Origin: Sphingomonas carotinifaciens
Lineage (GTDB): Bacteria > Pseudomonadota > Alphaproteobacteria > Sphingomonadales > Sphingomonadaceae
Direction of reading: 5' to 3'
DNA: 64,000 nucleotides
Assembly (NCBI RefSeq): GCF_009789535.1
Contig: NZ_WSUT01000005.1
Location: forward strand, 1,735,501 to 1,799,500
Shown: piece by piece, positions 8,585 to 20,675 of the stretch
Position numbering within the stretch: the stretch's first letter is position 1
Layout of the letters: the number at the start of each line of letters is the position of its first letter
Position numbers and translations under genes: made by a program
Notes under the pieces: model-generated
Told to the model about the DNA's origin: nothing
The model's input: the letters and a program-made list of their open reading frames with translations, nothing else
The model's database searches: none

Positions 8585-9913
8585 CTAGCGACCGATATCG
8601 CGGAAGCTGTCGACGTCCTTGGCGGGGCCGTGGCCGGATGGCGCGTGCAGCGGTTCGATCTCGGCGGGCTCCAGCGGATCGAGCCCGCCCTCCCATTTCG
8701 ACACCACGGTGGCGGCAATGGCGTTGCCGAGGACGTTGGTGGCGGAGCGGCCCATGTCGAGGAAGTGGTCGATGGCGAGGACGAGGAGGAGTCCGGCCTC
8801 GGGGAGGTCGAACTGTGCCAGCGTGGCGGCGATCACCACCAGGCTGGCACGCGGCACGCCCGCTATCCCCTTGGACGTGATCATCAATGTCAGCAGCATC
8901 GCGATCTGCGTGCCGAGCGTCAGGTCGATGCCGTAGGCCTGCGCGATAAACAGCGACGCGAAGGTCATGTACATCATCGAACCGTCGAGATTGAACGAAT
9001 AGCCGAGCGGCAGCACGAAACTGGCGATGCGCGGCGGTACACCGAACCGGTCGAGCGCCTCCAGGGTGCGGGGGAAGGCGGCCTCGGAGGAGGCGGTGGA
9101 GAAGGCGAGAAGCGCCGGGTCGCGGACATAGCGCAGCAGCAGGCGGATGCGCGGGCCGACGAGAAGGAAGGCGATGCCGATCAGCACCGCCCACAGCACC
9201 GCAAGGCCGACATAGACCGAACCCATGAAATAGGCGAGGCGGCCGATCACGCCGGGCCCCTGTTCCACCAGGGTCGCCGCCACCGCCGCGAACACCGCAA
9301 CGGGGGCAAAGCGCATAACATAGTCGGTGATCTGGAGCATGACCGCGACCAGCGCCTCGGCCGCCTTCACCAGCGGCGCGGCACGCTCGCCCACCGCGGT
9401 GATGGCGACGCCGGCGAAGACGGAGAAGACGACGATCTGGAGGATGTCGTTGGTCGCCATCGCGTCGATGATCGAGGTCGGGAAGATGTGGGTGATGACC
9501 TTGGCGGCATCGAACGCGGTCTTGTCGAGACCGCTGCCCTGGCCGGCGGGGGGAAGCGGCAGGTTGAGCCCGACGCCGGGTTGCAGCAGGTTGACGAGGA
9601 TGAGCCCCAGGGTCAGCGACAACAGGCTGGCGCTGACGAACCACAAGAGCGACTTCAGCCCGACGCGGCCGAGCGCGCCGGTGTCGCCCATATGCGCGAT
9701 GCCGACCACCAGCGTGCCGAAGACGAGCGGCGCGATGATCATCTTGATAAGGTGCAGGAAGATCGTGGTCAGCACCGAGAACCAGCCGGCGATCGCCTTC
9801 AGCCGCGCGGCCGAGGCCGGTGTCCCGTCCGACAGTCCCGCATTGATCGCCCAGCCGACGACGAGGCCGAGAACCAGCCCCAGAAGGATGAACCGCGTCA
9901 ACCGCTTCGCCAA
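8585..9913 (-). CDS. Dicarboxylate/amino acid:cation symporter (DAACS family, DctA/GltP-like)
   Basis: A polytopic membrane protein of 442 residues. Family motifs are present: LKMIIAPLVFGTLVVGIAHMGD-like helix 2, the re-entrant loop AFSTASSEAAFPRTLEALDRFGV, then SFNLDGSMMYMTFASLFIAQAYGI, the second hairpin ITSKGIAGVPRASLVVIAATL and the substrate helix IDHFLDMGRSATNVLGNAIAATVVSKWEG (Asp, Arg and Asn positions as in DctA/GltPh). It imports C4-dicarboxylates or acidic amino acids with protons or sodium. The start is assigned to TTG 9913, with GGGGAG 8 nt upstream; no ATG fits the N-terminus. It is divergent from the M24 peptidase. The substrate cannot be decided from sequence. Confidence 0.93.
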   Translation of the reverse strand: MAKRLTRFILLGLVLGLVVGWAINAGLSDGTPASAARLKAIAGWFSVLTTIFLHLIKMIIAPLVFGTLVVGIAHMGDTGALGRVGLKSLLWFVSASLLSLTLGLILVNLLQPGVGLNLPLPPAGQGSGLDKTAFDAAKVITHIFPTSIIDAMATNDILQIVVFSVFAGVAITAVGERAAPLVKAAEALVAVMLQITDYVMRFAPVAVFAAVAATLVEQGPGVIGRLAYFMGSVYVGLAVLWAVLIGIAFLLVGPRIRLLLRYVRDPALLAFSTASSEAAFPRTLEALDRFGVPPRIASFVLPLGYSFNLDGSMMYMTFASLFIAQAYGIDLTLGTQIAMLLTLMITSKGIAGVPRASLVVIAATLAQFDLPEAGLLLVLAIDHFLDMGRSATNVLGNAIAATVVSKWEGGLDPLEPAEIEPLHAPSGHGPAKDVDSFRDIGR

Positions 9914-9991
9914 GATACACGCTCCCCGGAAATACAGGCCCGCTACCAAGGGGATTGCGGGGCTGCGGTCAAGAACCGTATCGCTTGGGCC

Positions 9992-11284
9992 ATGCCCGCT
10001 GTTCTTTCCCGCCGGACGCTGATCGCCGGTGCCGCCACCCTGCCGCTGCTCGCCCGACCGGGGCTGGTGCGCGCGGCCGACACCGACCTGTCGACGCTGC
10101 GCGACATGACGGGCAGGGCCAGGCCGATCGATGCGGCGGAGCGCGCCGGTCGGCTGGCGCGGGCGCAAGGATTGATGCGCGCGAACGGGATCGGCGCGGT
10201 GTTGATCGAGCCGGGATCGTCGCTGGTCTATTTCACCGGCGTCCGCTGGGGGCGGAGCGAGCGGCTGACCGCGGCGGTGCTGCCGGTGGAGGGGCCGCCG
10301 TGCATCGTCACGCCGTTCTTCGAAGAGCCGTCGGTCCGCGAAACGCTGGGCGTGCCGGCGGAGGTGCGGGTGTGGCAGGAGGATCAGGACCCGCTGGCGA
10401 TGGTCGCCGGTTACTTGCGCGACCGCAAGCTGGCGGCGGGCACGATCGGGATCGAGGAAACGGCGCGCTTCTTCGCGTTCGACGGGCTGGCGCGGGCGCT
10501 GCCGGAGGCGAAGCTGGTGTCCGCCAATCCGGTGGTGCGCGGGTGCCGGATGGTGAAGACGCCGGCCGAGATCGCGCTGATGCAGATGGCGACGGACGTG
10601 ACGATGGCGGCGTATCGCTTCGTCTTTCCGCGGGTGGAGGCGGGAATGACCGGGCCGGATATCGCCGCGCTGATGAACGCCGCGACGCGCGCGCTGGGCG
10701 GCAGTCCGGAGTTCAGCCTGGTGCTGGTCGGCGAGGCATCGGCCTATCCCCACGGATCGAAACAGGTCCACCGGGTGGGTGAGGGGCAGGTGGTGCTGAT
10801 GGATTGCGGCTGCACCGTGCAGGGTTATCAGTCGGACGTGTCGCGCACCTGGGTGCACGGCACCGCCAGCAAGGCGCAGCGCACCGTGTGGGAACAGGTG
10901 GCACAGGCGCAGCAACTGGCCTTTGCGACCGCCAAAGTGGGCCTGGCCGCCGGGCAGGTGGACGATGCGGTGCGGCGCTTTTACGCAAAGCTGGGATATG
11001 GCCCGGATTACAAGCTGCCGGGCCTGTCGCACCGGACCGGGCACGGCATTGGCATGGACGGGCACGAACCGGTCAATCTGGTGCGCGGAGAGGCGACGCC
11101 GCTGGCGCCCGGCATGTGCTTTTCGGACGAGCCGGGGCTGTACCTGCCGGGCAAGTTCGGGGTCCGGCTGGAGGATTGCTTCTACATGACCGAGGCGGGG
11201 CCGCGCTGGTTCAGCCAGCCGCCACACGACCTGGACCAGCCGCTGGGCGGGCATCGTTTGCCGCCGGCGAACGCGCCGCGCTGA
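9992..11284 (+). CDS. Exported M24-family metallopeptidase (Xaa-Pro dipeptidase-like)
   Basis: A 430-residue protein beginning with a Tat-like signal ([19 protein letters not shown], cleavage near VRAAD), so it is probably exported folded to the periplasm. An N-terminal creatinase-like domain has GSSLVYFTG. The C-terminal pita-bread domain holds the dimetal ligands in order: Asp in LMDCG, Asp in YQSDVSRTW, His in [12 protein letters not shown], Glu in [10 protein letters not shown] and Glu in VRLEDCFY. It likely cleaves Xaa-Pro dipeptides or related N-terminal bonds. It stands alone, divergent from the symporter, with a hairpin after it. Confidence 0.9.
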   Translation: MPAVLSRRTLIAGAATLPLLARPGLVRAADTDLSTLRDMTGRARPIDAAERAGRLARAQGLMRANGIGAVLIEPGSSLVYFTGVRWGRSERLTAAVLPVEGPPCIVTPFFEEPSVRETLGVPAEVRVWQEDQDPLAMVAGYLRDRKLAAGTIGIEETARFFAFDGLARALPEAKLVSANPVVRGCRMVKTPAEIALMQMATDVTMAAYRFVFPRVEAGMTGPDIAALMNAATRALGGSPEFSLVLVGEASAYPHGSKQVHRVGEGQVVLMDCGCTVQGYQSDVSRTWVHGTASKAQRTVWEQVAQAQQLAFATAKVGLAAGQVDDAVRRFYAKLGYGPDYKLPGLSHRTGHGIGMDGHEPVNLVRGEATPLAPGMCFSDEPGLYLPGKFGVRLEDCFYMTEAGPRWFSQPPHDLDQPLGGHRLPPANAPR

Positions 11285-11385
11285 TCGCCCTCACCCTTGC
11301 GCGGATTTGCCGCTCCTTTCCTTTCCCGGTGGGAGCGGGAAGGGGCCCGCCGCCAAGGGCACGGGCGCGTCCCGACGGGCACCGC

Positions 11386-11407
11386 AAAACGTGCCTTGGC
11401 ACGTTTT
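11386..11407 (+). terminator. Perfect inverted repeat between the M24 gene and alaS, probable terminator
   Basis: AAAACGTGCC (11386-11395) is followed after TT by its exact reverse complement GGCACGTTTT (11398-11407). The real stem is about 8 bp with a 6-nt loop, ending in a short T run. It sits 26 nt before the alaS ATG, so it may terminate M24 transcription or lie in the alaS leader. The rest of 11285-11432 shows no other gene. Confidence 0.5.
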
Positions 11408-11432
11408 CAAACAGCCTCTAAGCCGCTGTCCC

Positions 11433-14075
<2,643 letters not shown>

Positions 14076-14126
14076 GGATGGTCTGACGTCCGCAGGTCCG
14101 CGGACGCCTTTCGGGAAGAAGGTGGG

Positions 14127-15023
14127 ATGCGGCACTGGACGTTGGGATTGATCGGCCTGTGGGCGGCGGGAGCGGTGGCGCAAACCGCGCCCCCGGCCGC
14201 GCCCCCGAATGCGCCGGCACCGCCGAAGAGCGACGAACTGGTCGTCACCGGCCGGCGTGCGCCGGACAAGGCCGAACTGCGCCGGCAGGTCGATGGCGTG
14301 GCCGGCCATCCCGGCTTCGACAAGCCGCTGGCGCGGTTCATCGAGCCCGTCTGCCTGGGCACGATGGGCCTTGGCGCCGATACCGGTGCCGCGATCCTGG
14401 ACCGGATGGTGCAGGTGGCCGAAGCGGCCCGCGTGCCGATGAACGGCAAGGCGACGTGCTCTCCCAACGTGCTGGTGCTGTTCATCGACGACAGCCATGC
14501 CGGGGTGGAGCGGATCGCCAAGCGCACCTCCGGCCTGATGCGCAGCCTGTCCTATTACGAGGTCAAGGCGCTGTTGAAGGAGCCGGGGCCGGTCTATGCG
14601 TGGAGCGCGGTGGAAACCCGCTCGCGCGACGGGGACCGGATGGCGGTCGATTTTCCGGGCGACGTGCCGCAACTGAAGGTGTCGACCGCGACGCGCACCG
14701 CTCTGCCGATCCGGCAGGACATGCTGTCCTCCGTCGTCATCATCGAGCGCAAGGCGGTGGCGGGCAAGCTGGTGACGCAGATCGCCGACTATGCCGCGAT
14801 GCGCGCCTTTGCCGAGACGAAGCCGCGGCGCAAAGGGGATGCCGCAACGATCCTGTCGCTGTTCGACGAAGGCGTGGTGGCGCCGGTCGAGATGACCGCC
14901 TTCGACCGCGGCTATCTGCGCGGCGTCTATAGCGGGGCGCCCAATCAGCTCCCCGGATTCCAGATCGGGGGCATGGCGCGCGCGATCGGCGAGGAAATGA
15001 TCAAGGAGGACGCAGGCCCTTGA
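14127..15023 (+). CDS. Secreted protein of unknown function, 298 residues
   Basis: I do not recognise a family. A signal peptide is clear (MRHWTLGLIGLWAAGAVAQ, cleavage after AVA or VAQ), followed by a proline/alanine-rich linker (TAPPAAPPNAPAPPKSDELVVTGRR). The rest is mixed alpha/beta with CLGTMGLGADTGAAILDRM, NVLVLFIDDSHAGVERIAKRT and a late FDRGYLRGVYSGAPN. ELVVTGRR resembles the stretch that often precedes TonB-dependent receptor or sphingomonad periplasmic domains, but no plug or barrel follows. It is coupled to the MATE gene by a TTGA overlap, so a link with export or the cell envelope is possible. Confidence 0.75.
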   Translation: MRHWTLGLIGLWAAGAVAQTAPPAAPPNAPAPPKSDELVVTGRRAPDKAELRRQVDGVAGHPGFDKPLARFIEPVCLGTMGLGADTGAAILDRMVQVAEAARVPMNGKATCSPNVLVLFIDDSHAGVERIAKRTSGLMRSLSYYEVKALLKEPGPVYAWSAVETRSRDGDRMAVDFPGDVPQLKVSTATRTALPIRQDMLSSVVIIERKAVAGKLVTQIADYAAMRAFAETKPRRKGDAATILSLFDEGVVAPVEMTAFDRGYLRGVYSGAPNQLPGFQIGGMARAIGEEMIKEDAGP

Positions 15024-16477
15024 ATGCAACCGGCCGACCCGGCGCCCGCCCGGGGCAGCGCGACCTGACGAGCGGGCCGATCGGCCGCTCGCTGCTGCTC
15101 TTCGCGCTGCCGACGCTTGGCTCCAGCATCCTGCAGTCGATCAACGGATCGATCAATGCGGTGTGGATCGGCCAGTTTCTGGGCGAACGCGCGCTGGCGG
15201 CGACGACGAACGCCAATCTGGTGCTGTTCCTGCTGGTGTCGGCGGTGTTCGGCTTCGGCATGGCGGCGACGATCATGATCGGGCAGGCCGCCGGGCGCGG
15301 CGATATCGAGGGGGTGCGCCGCGTGTTCGGCACCACGCTGGGGCTGTTCGCGGTGCTGTCGACGCTGGTGGCGGTCGCCGGGTGGCTGGCGGCGCCTGCG
15401 ATCCTGACGACGCTCGGCACGCCGGCGGAGGCCTATCCGCTGGCGCTGGCCTATCTGCGGGTCATCTTCGTCTCGATGCCGACCGGGTTCCTGTCGGTGC
15501 TGGTCAGCATGGCGCTGCGCGGCACCGGCGATGCGATCACCCCGTTGAAGTTCCTCGCGCTCGGCGCGGTGCTGGATGCCGGGTTGAACCCGTTGCTGAT
15601 CGTCGGGGTCGGGCCGTTCCCGGAACTGGGCATCACCGGCTCGGCGCTTGCCACGGTGATCGCCAACACGCTGTCCTTCGTGGCGATGCTGGTCTTCGTC
15701 TATCGCCGCGATCTGGTCGTGCGCCTGCGGGGGGCTGAATGGCGCTACCTGCGGCCGGACCCTGCGCTGTTGAAGCCGCTCGTCACCAAGGGGATACCCA
15801 TGGGGTTGCAGATGCTGGTCGCGACCGGATCGGCGCTGGCGATGATCGGGCTGGTCAATCGCCAGGGAACGACGATCACCGCCGCTTACGGCGCGGCCAG
15901 CCAGCTATGGACCTATATCCAGATGCCCGCGATGGCGGTGGGCGGCGCGGTCAGCGCGATGGTGGCGCAGAATATCGGCGCCGGCCGCTGGGACCGGGTG
16001 GAGCGGGTCAACCGGTCCGGCGTGATCCTGAACCTGATCCTGACCGGCGGCCTGGTCGCGGCGGTCGCGGCCGCCGACCGGCACGTGCTGTGGCTGTTCC
16101 TGGGCAGCGACGGCGATGCGGTGGGGGCGGCGACGCGGATCAACCTGATCGGATCGGCCAGCTTCATCCTGTTCGGCGTATCGATCGTCTTGTCCGCCAC
16201 GATGCGTGCGAACGGCGCAGTGGTGGCGCCGCTCGTCATCCTGGCGGTGGCGTTGTTCCCGGTGCGCCTCGGCCTGGCCTATGCGCTGACCCCCGCCTGG
16301 GGGGCGGATGCGATCTGGTGGAGCTTTCCGGCGGGCTCGCTGGCGTCGATGGTGATGACCATCGGCTATTACCGGCACGGCAACTGGAAAAAGGGCAGGC
16401 CGCTCGCGCCGCCCGAGGCCGAGGAGCAGGCCATGGCCTGCGAGGAACCGACCGCCAAGAAGATGCCGGTCGGCTGA
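15020..16477 (+). CDS. MATE-family efflux transporter
   Basis: A 485-residue membrane protein with about 12 hydrophobic segments in two similar halves: PTLGSSILQSINGSINAVWIGQFLGERALAATTNAN in the first, and IPMGLQMLVATGSALAMIGLVNRQGTTITAAYGAASQLW in the second, as in the NorM/DinF MATE superfamily. It probably extrudes cationic drugs or metabolites using a Na+ or H+ gradient. The start is TTG at 15020, overlapping the previous stop (TTGA), with AAGGAGG 10 nt upstream. The hydrophilic C-terminal tail (KKGRPLAPPEAEEQ) is cytoplasmic. The substrate is unknown. Confidence 0.92.
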   Translation: MNATGRPGARPGQRDLTSGPIGRSLLLFALPTLGSSILQSINGSINAVWIGQFLGERALAATTNANLVLFLLVSAVFGFGMAATIMIGQAAGRGDIEGVRRVFGTTLGLFAVLSTLVAVAGWLAAPAILTTLGTPAEAYPLALAYLRVIFVSMPTGFLSVLVSMALRGTGDAITPLKFLALGAVLDAGLNPLLIVGVGPFPELGITGSALATVIANTLSFVAMLVFVYRRDLVVRLRGAEWRYLRPDPALLKPLVTKGIPMGLQMLVATGSALAMIGLVNRQGTTITAAYGAASQLWTYIQMPAMAVGGAVSAMVAQNIGAGRWDRVERVNRSGVILNLILTGGLVAAVAAADRHVLWLFLGSDGDAVGAATRINLIGSASFILFGVSIVLSATMRANGAVVAPLVILAVALFPVRLGLAYALTPAWGADAIWWSFPAGSLASMVMTIGYYRHGNWKKGRPLAPPEAEEQAMACEEPTAKKMPVG

Positions 16478-16490
16478 CCTGCGCGCGCCG

Positions 16491-17372
16491 TCAGTCGCGC
16501 GGTGCCATCACCTCGATGATGCCGGGGGCGACCTTGGCGGTGACGGGGGTACGAGCGAGCACCTCGCCGTCGATGGAGATCGGCAGGCGCGGTTCGGTAT
16601 CGATGCGCAGGGACTTGGCCCGGAACTCGCGCACCTCTTCCTTGCGCGCCTCGCTGCGGAAGATGCTGGCCGTCCAGTTGGCGATCAGGCGGCGTTTTAC
16701 ATGGCCGCACACCGCCTGCACGACGATCTCGCCCGAATCGACCGAGGCCGATTCCACCAGTTCGGTGCCGCCATGATAGGGCCCGTTGGAGATGCGCACC
16801 TCCACCACGCGCAGCCGTTCCGCACTCGCGCCTTCGCCGACGATCAGGGTGAACGGCCGGAACCGCATGAACTGGTACGCCGCCCAGCCGAGATAGCCGA
16901 CGCGGCCGAACACCTTTTTCAGATTGTGCGGCACCGTCTCGGCGATCTTGGGGCTGATGCCCATCGCCGCGCAATTGGCGTAGTAATCCTTGTCGATCAT
17001 GCCCAGATCGATCCGCCTGGGCGCGCCGTTCCGGATCACGTCGATCGCGCCGTCGACCGTCAGCGGGATGTTCAGCGAACGGGCAAAGCTGTTCGCGGTG
17101 CCGAGCGGCAGCACGCCCAGGATCACGTCATGCCCGACCATCAGGTCGACGAGCCCGCTGATCGTCCCGTCGCCGCCGCCCAGGATCAGCAGGTCGGGCT
17201 TGGCCGACAATACGTCCCTGACCACCCGTTCCAGGTTCTTGGGGTCGTCCACCGCGCGGGCATCTACCTGATAAGGCAGGCCGGACATCGCCTCGCAGGC
17301 GCGCTTGAACAGCTTCTGCCCCTTGCGGGACTTGGCATTGACGACCATCGCGGCCGACCGGATTTCCCTCAA
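16491..17372 (-). CDS. Diacylglycerol kinase family lipid kinase (YegS/LcB5-like)
   Basis: A 293-residue protein with the DAGK catalytic motif ILGGGDGTISGLVD and the adjacent VLPLGTANSFARSLNIP, plus a C-terminal beta-sandwich ending SIDGEVL, where the DGE motif contributes to catalysis. It phosphorylates a lipid alcohol such as diacylglycerol or a sphingoid/ceramide-type lipid. A ceramide-like substrate would fit a sphingolipid-making organism but is only an inference. No ATG fits the N-terminus well. TTG 17372, with AAGGA 7 nt upstream, is preferred over TTG 17396 or ATG 17348. It is divergent from hemB. Confidence 0.88.
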   Translation of the reverse strand: MREIRSAAMVVNAKSRKGQKLFKRACEAMSGLPYQVDARAVDDPKNLERVVRDVLSAKPDLLILGGGDGTISGLVDLMVGHDVILGVLPLGTANSFARSLNIPLTVDGAIDVIRNGAPRRIDLGMIDKDYYANCAAMGISPKIAETVPHNLKKVFGRVGYLGWAAYQFMRFRPFTLIVGEGASAERLRVVEVRISNGPYHGGTELVESASVDSGEIVVQAVCGHVKRRLIANWTASIFRSEARKEEVREFRAKSLRIDTEPRLPISIDGEVLARTPVTAKVAPGIIEVMAPRD

Positions 17373-17428
17373 GACCAATTCCTTTCGGGCGCGCAACGCT
17401 TGGCAAGTGCTCCGCGATCCCGCAAAGC

Positions 17429-18427
17429 ATGACGATGACCGCCGCCTATCCTGCGCTTCGCCTGCGCCGTACGCGCGCCTCGGGGTGGAGCCGCCGGCTC
17501 CATGCCGAAACCGTCCTGACCCCGGCCGATCTGATCTGGCCGTTGTTCATCACGCAAGGGCAGGGGGTGGAGGAGCCCGTCGCCAGCCTGCCGGGCGTGT
17601 CCCGCTGGTCGCTGGACGGCATCGTGGCGCGGGCGCGTGAGGCGCGGGACCTGGGCATTCCGTGCCTGGCGCTGTTTCCCAACACGCCGCCGGAGCTGCG
17701 TTCGGATGCGGGCGAGGAGGCGCTGAACCCCGACAATCTGATGTGCCGCGCCATCCGCGCGATCAAGGATGCGGTGCCCGAGATCGGCCTGCTGACCGAT
17801 GTCGCGCTCGATCCCTATACCACGCATGGTCATGACGGGCTGGTCGATGCCGCGGGCTATGTGGAGAACGACAGGACGGCCGACGCGCTGGTGCAGCAGG
17901 CGCTGACCCAGGCGCGCGCCGGGTCCGACATCATTGCGCCGTCCGACATGATGGACGGCCGCATCGGCCTGATCCGCGGCGCGCTGGAGGCCGAGGGCTT
18001 CCACAATGTCCAGATCATGTCCTACGCCGCCAAATATGCCAGCGTCTTCTATGGTCCGTTCCGCGATGCGGTGGGCAGCCGCGGGCTGTTGAAGGGCGAC
18101 AAGAAGACCTACCAGATGGACCCCGCCAATGCCGAGGAGGCGCTGCGCGAGGTGGCGCTGGACCTGGGCGAGGGCGCGGACAGCGTGATGGTGAAGCCGG
18201 GCCTGCCCTATCTGGACATCATCCTGCGGGTGAAGTCCGAGTTCCAGGTGCCGGTCTTCGCCTATCAGGTGTCTGGCGAATATGCGATGATCGAGGCGGC
18301 GGCCGCCGTCGGCGCGATGGACCGCGACGCGCTGGTGCTGGAGACGCTGATGGCATTCAAGCGTGCCGGGTGTTCGGGGGTGCTGACCTATCATGCGGCG
18401 CATGCCGCGCGGCTGCTCGGCGCGTGA
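17429..18427 (+). CDS. hemB: Delta-aminolevulinic acid dehydratase (porphobilinogen synthase)
   Basis: A 332-residue HemB. It has the family opening RLRRTRASGWSRRLHAETVLTPADLIWPLFI, the metal/active-site strand LLTDVALDPYTTHGHDGL, the two Schiff-base lysines in SYAAKYASVFYGPFRDA and VMVKPGLPYLDII, and the allosteric-region R-S-D segment ELRSDAGEEALN. The DPYTTHGHDG form, without the cysteine cluster of zinc enzymes, points to the magnesium-dependent class. It condenses two 5-aminolevulinate molecules to porphobilinogen in tetrapyrrole synthesis. Its stop overlaps the next gene by GTGA. Confidence 0.98.
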   Translation: MTMTAAYPALRLRRTRASGWSRRLHAETVLTPADLIWPLFITQGQGVEEPVASLPGVSRWSLDGIVARAREARDLGIPCLALFPNTPPELRSDAGEEALNPDNLMCRAIRAIKDAVPEIGLLTDVALDPYTTHGHDGLVDAAGYVENDRTADALVQQALTQARAGSDIIAPSDMMDGRIGLIRGALEAEGFHNVQIMSYAAKYASVFYGPFRDAVGSRGLLKGDKKTYQMDPANAEEALREVALDLGEGADSVMVKPGLPYLDIILRVKSEFQVPVFAYQVSGEYAMIEAAAAVGAMDRDALVLETLMAFKRAGCSGVLTYHAAHAARLLGA

Positions 18428-20673
18428 GCGAGACGCCTGTGGCGGGCGTGTCGGTGGCGGACGCCGCCGCAGATCCCGCCCCCATGACCACCGCCATGTC
18501 GCGGCCGGTGCACGCGCTGTTCGTGGCGACGATCCTGGCGGGATCGTTCCTGCTGTTCCTGGTCCAGCCGATGGTGGCGCGCATGGCGCTGCCCCGGCTG
18601 GGCGGGGCACCCGCCGTATGGAACTCGGCGATGCTGGTCTATCAGGCGCTGTTGCTGGGCGGCTATGCCTATGCGCACGGGCTGGCGCGGTTCCGGCCGC
18701 GGGTGCAGGCGAGCATCCATCTGGGACTGCTGGCGATCGCGGCCTTGTGGCTGCCGATCGGGCTGGTCGCGGGCGATCCGCCGGCCGATGCCGATCCCGC
18801 CGTGTGGGTGCCGTGGCTGCTCGGCCTGTCGATCGGGCCGCTGTTCTTCGCCGTGTCGGCGCAGGCGCCGCTGATCCAGCGCTGGTTCGCCGCGGCGAGC
18901 GGCGGGCGGGACCCTTATGCGCTTTATGCCGCGTCCAATCTCGGCAGTTTCGGCGGGCTGATCGCCTATCCGCTGCTGGTGGAACCTTCGCTGGCGCTGA
19001 AGGGGCAGAGTCTGGTCTGGACGATCGGCTACGGCGCGCTGGTGCTGCTTGTCGCCGCCTGTGCGCTGCGCCTGCCGCCGCGCGCGGTGGCGGAGGCGCA
19101 ACATGCGGTCACGCCGCCGGCCACGCCGCGCCGTATCGCCTACTGGATCGCGCTGTCGCTGGTCCCCTCGGGCCTGATGCTCGCGACCTCCACCTATATC
19201 ACCACCGACATCGTCGCGATGCCGCTGTTGTGGGTGCTGCCATTGGGGCTCTACCTGCTCAGCTTCACCATCGCCTTCGCCGCGCGGCGCGGCGCGGCCG
19301 ACATGGTCACGCGGATCGCGCCGGTGACGCTGCTGCTGTTCGGCGGCGTCATCATGGCGGGCTATCACCAGCGACCTTATTTCAACGCGGGCATCGCACT
19401 GCTGTTGCTGTTCATGGTGTCGGTGGCGCTGCACACCGCATTGTTCCGCGCGCGACCGGCGCCGGACCGGCTGACCGGATTCTATCTGGCGATGTCGGCG
19501 GGCGGGGCGCTGGGCGGGGTGTTCGCCGGGCTGCTGGCGCCCGTGCTGTTCGACTGGACCTATGAATATCCGCTGCTGATCCTGGCGGCGGGGATGCTGG
19601 TGCCGCAACAGTTCCTGGCGGTGCCGATCCACCGGCTATGGGCACGCCATGGCCGTGCCATGCTGATCGGGCTGGCTTTGATCCTGGGTGTCGGCATCAA
19701 CGTGGCGGTGCTGCGTGCCGACGGGTTGACCGGGGCGGCGAACGGTATCGCCTTTCTGATGCTGGCAACGCTCGGGCTGCTGACGATCGGCGCGCGTGCG
19801 GGCTATGTCCTGCTGCTCGCCAGTGCGCTGGTCGTGTTCGGCGGTTACCGCGCCATCGCGCTCAGCCTGGATGCCGGCGCGCGGACGCGCAGCTATTTCG
19901 GCGTCTACACGGTCAATATCCGCCCCGACCGGCGCGAGCTGGATCACGGCACCACCGTGCACGGGGTGCAGCTTCGCGGATCGCCGGCGCGCGAGCGGCA
20001 GCCGACGACCTATTACGCGCCCGGCTCCGGCGTGGGGCAGGCGATGCTGCTGGCGCCGACCCTGTACGGCGCCGGCGCGCGTATAGGCGTGGTCGGGCTG
20101 GGGACGGGAACGCTCGCCTGTTACGCCCGGACGGGGCAGAGCTGGCGCTTCTACGAGATCGATCCCGCCGTCATCCGTATCGCGCGCGATACCGGGCAGT
20201 TCAGCTATCTGTCACGCTGCCTGCCGCGGCCGACGATCCTGCTGGGCGATGCGCGGATCAGCCTGGCGCAGGCCGCACCCGACAGCCTGGACCTGCTCGC
20301 GCTAGACGCCTTCTCGTCCGACGCCATTCCGATGCATCTGATGACGCGCGAGGCGTTCGAAACCTATGCGCGCGTCCTGTCCGACCGCGGCATGCTGCTC
20401 GTCCACATCTCCAACCGCTTTCTCGACCTCGAACCCGTGGTCGCTGCCGCCGCCCAGAGCGGGGGATGGCATGCCATGCAGTTGAACTACAATCCTTCCA
20501 CGCTGGATACCGATGCATCGGCGTCCTTGTGGATCGCCCTGTCGCGGGACCGGGCGGTGATCGACACGCTGGCCGACCGCAATCCGGGCTGGGCGCCGAT
20601 CGCGAACACCGGGCATGTGCCGGTGTGGACCGATGATTATTCGACCATCCTGCCGCTGATCCGGGGGTTCTAG
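18424..20673 (+). CDS. Fused membrane (MFS-like) / spermidine-synthase-like protein
   Basis: About 749 residues. The N-terminal two thirds is hydrophobic with 12 or more likely membrane helices (ALFVATILAGSFLLFLVQPMVARMALP, GSFGGLIAYPLLVEPSLAL, and so on). The C-terminal 250 residues form a Rossmann aminopropyltransferase-like domain: RIGVVGLGTGTLACYARTG, FYEIDPAVIRIARD, LLGDARISLAQA and LLALDAFSSDAIPMHLMTREAF. Such fusions are widespread but their reaction is not settled; the domain lacks an obvious polyamine-specific signature. GTG 18424 overlaps the hemB stop; ATG 18484 is an alternative. Co-transcription with hemB appears positional, not functional. Confidence 0.85.
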   Translation: MSETPVAGVSVADAAADPAPMTTAMSRPVHALFVATILAGSFLLFLVQPMVARMALPRLGGAPAVWNSAMLVYQALLLGGYAYAHGLARFRPRVQASIHLGLLAIAALWLPIGLVAGDPPADADPAVWVPWLLGLSIGPLFFAVSAQAPLIQRWFAAASGGRDPYALYAASNLGSFGGLIAYPLLVEPSLALKGQSLVWTIGYGALVLLVAACALRLPPRAVAEAQHAVTPPATPRRIAYWIALSLVPSGLMLATSTYITTDIVAMPLLWVLPLGLYLLSFTIAFAARRGAADMVTRIAPVTLLLFGGVIMAGYHQRPYFNAGIALLLLFMVSVALHTALFRARPAPDRLTGFYLAMSAGGALGGVFAGLLAPVLFDWTYEYPLLILAAGMLVPQQFLAVPIHRLWARHGRAMLIGLALILGVGINVAVLRADGLTGAANGIAFLMLATLGLLTIGARAGYVLLLASALVVFGGYRAIALSLDAGARTRSYFGVYTVNIRPDRRELDHGTTVHGVQLRGSPARERQPTTYYAPGSGVGQAMLLAPTLYGAGARIGVVGLGTGTLACYARTGQSWRFYEIDPAVIRIARDTGQFSYLSRCLPRPTILLGDARISLAQAAPDSLDLLALDAFSSDAIPMHLMTREAFETYARVLSDRGMLLVHISNRFLDLEPVVAAAAQSGGWHAMQLNYNPSTLDTDASASLWIALSRDRAVIDTLADRNPGWAPIANTGHVPVWTDDYSTILPLIRGF

Positions 20674-20675
20674 GA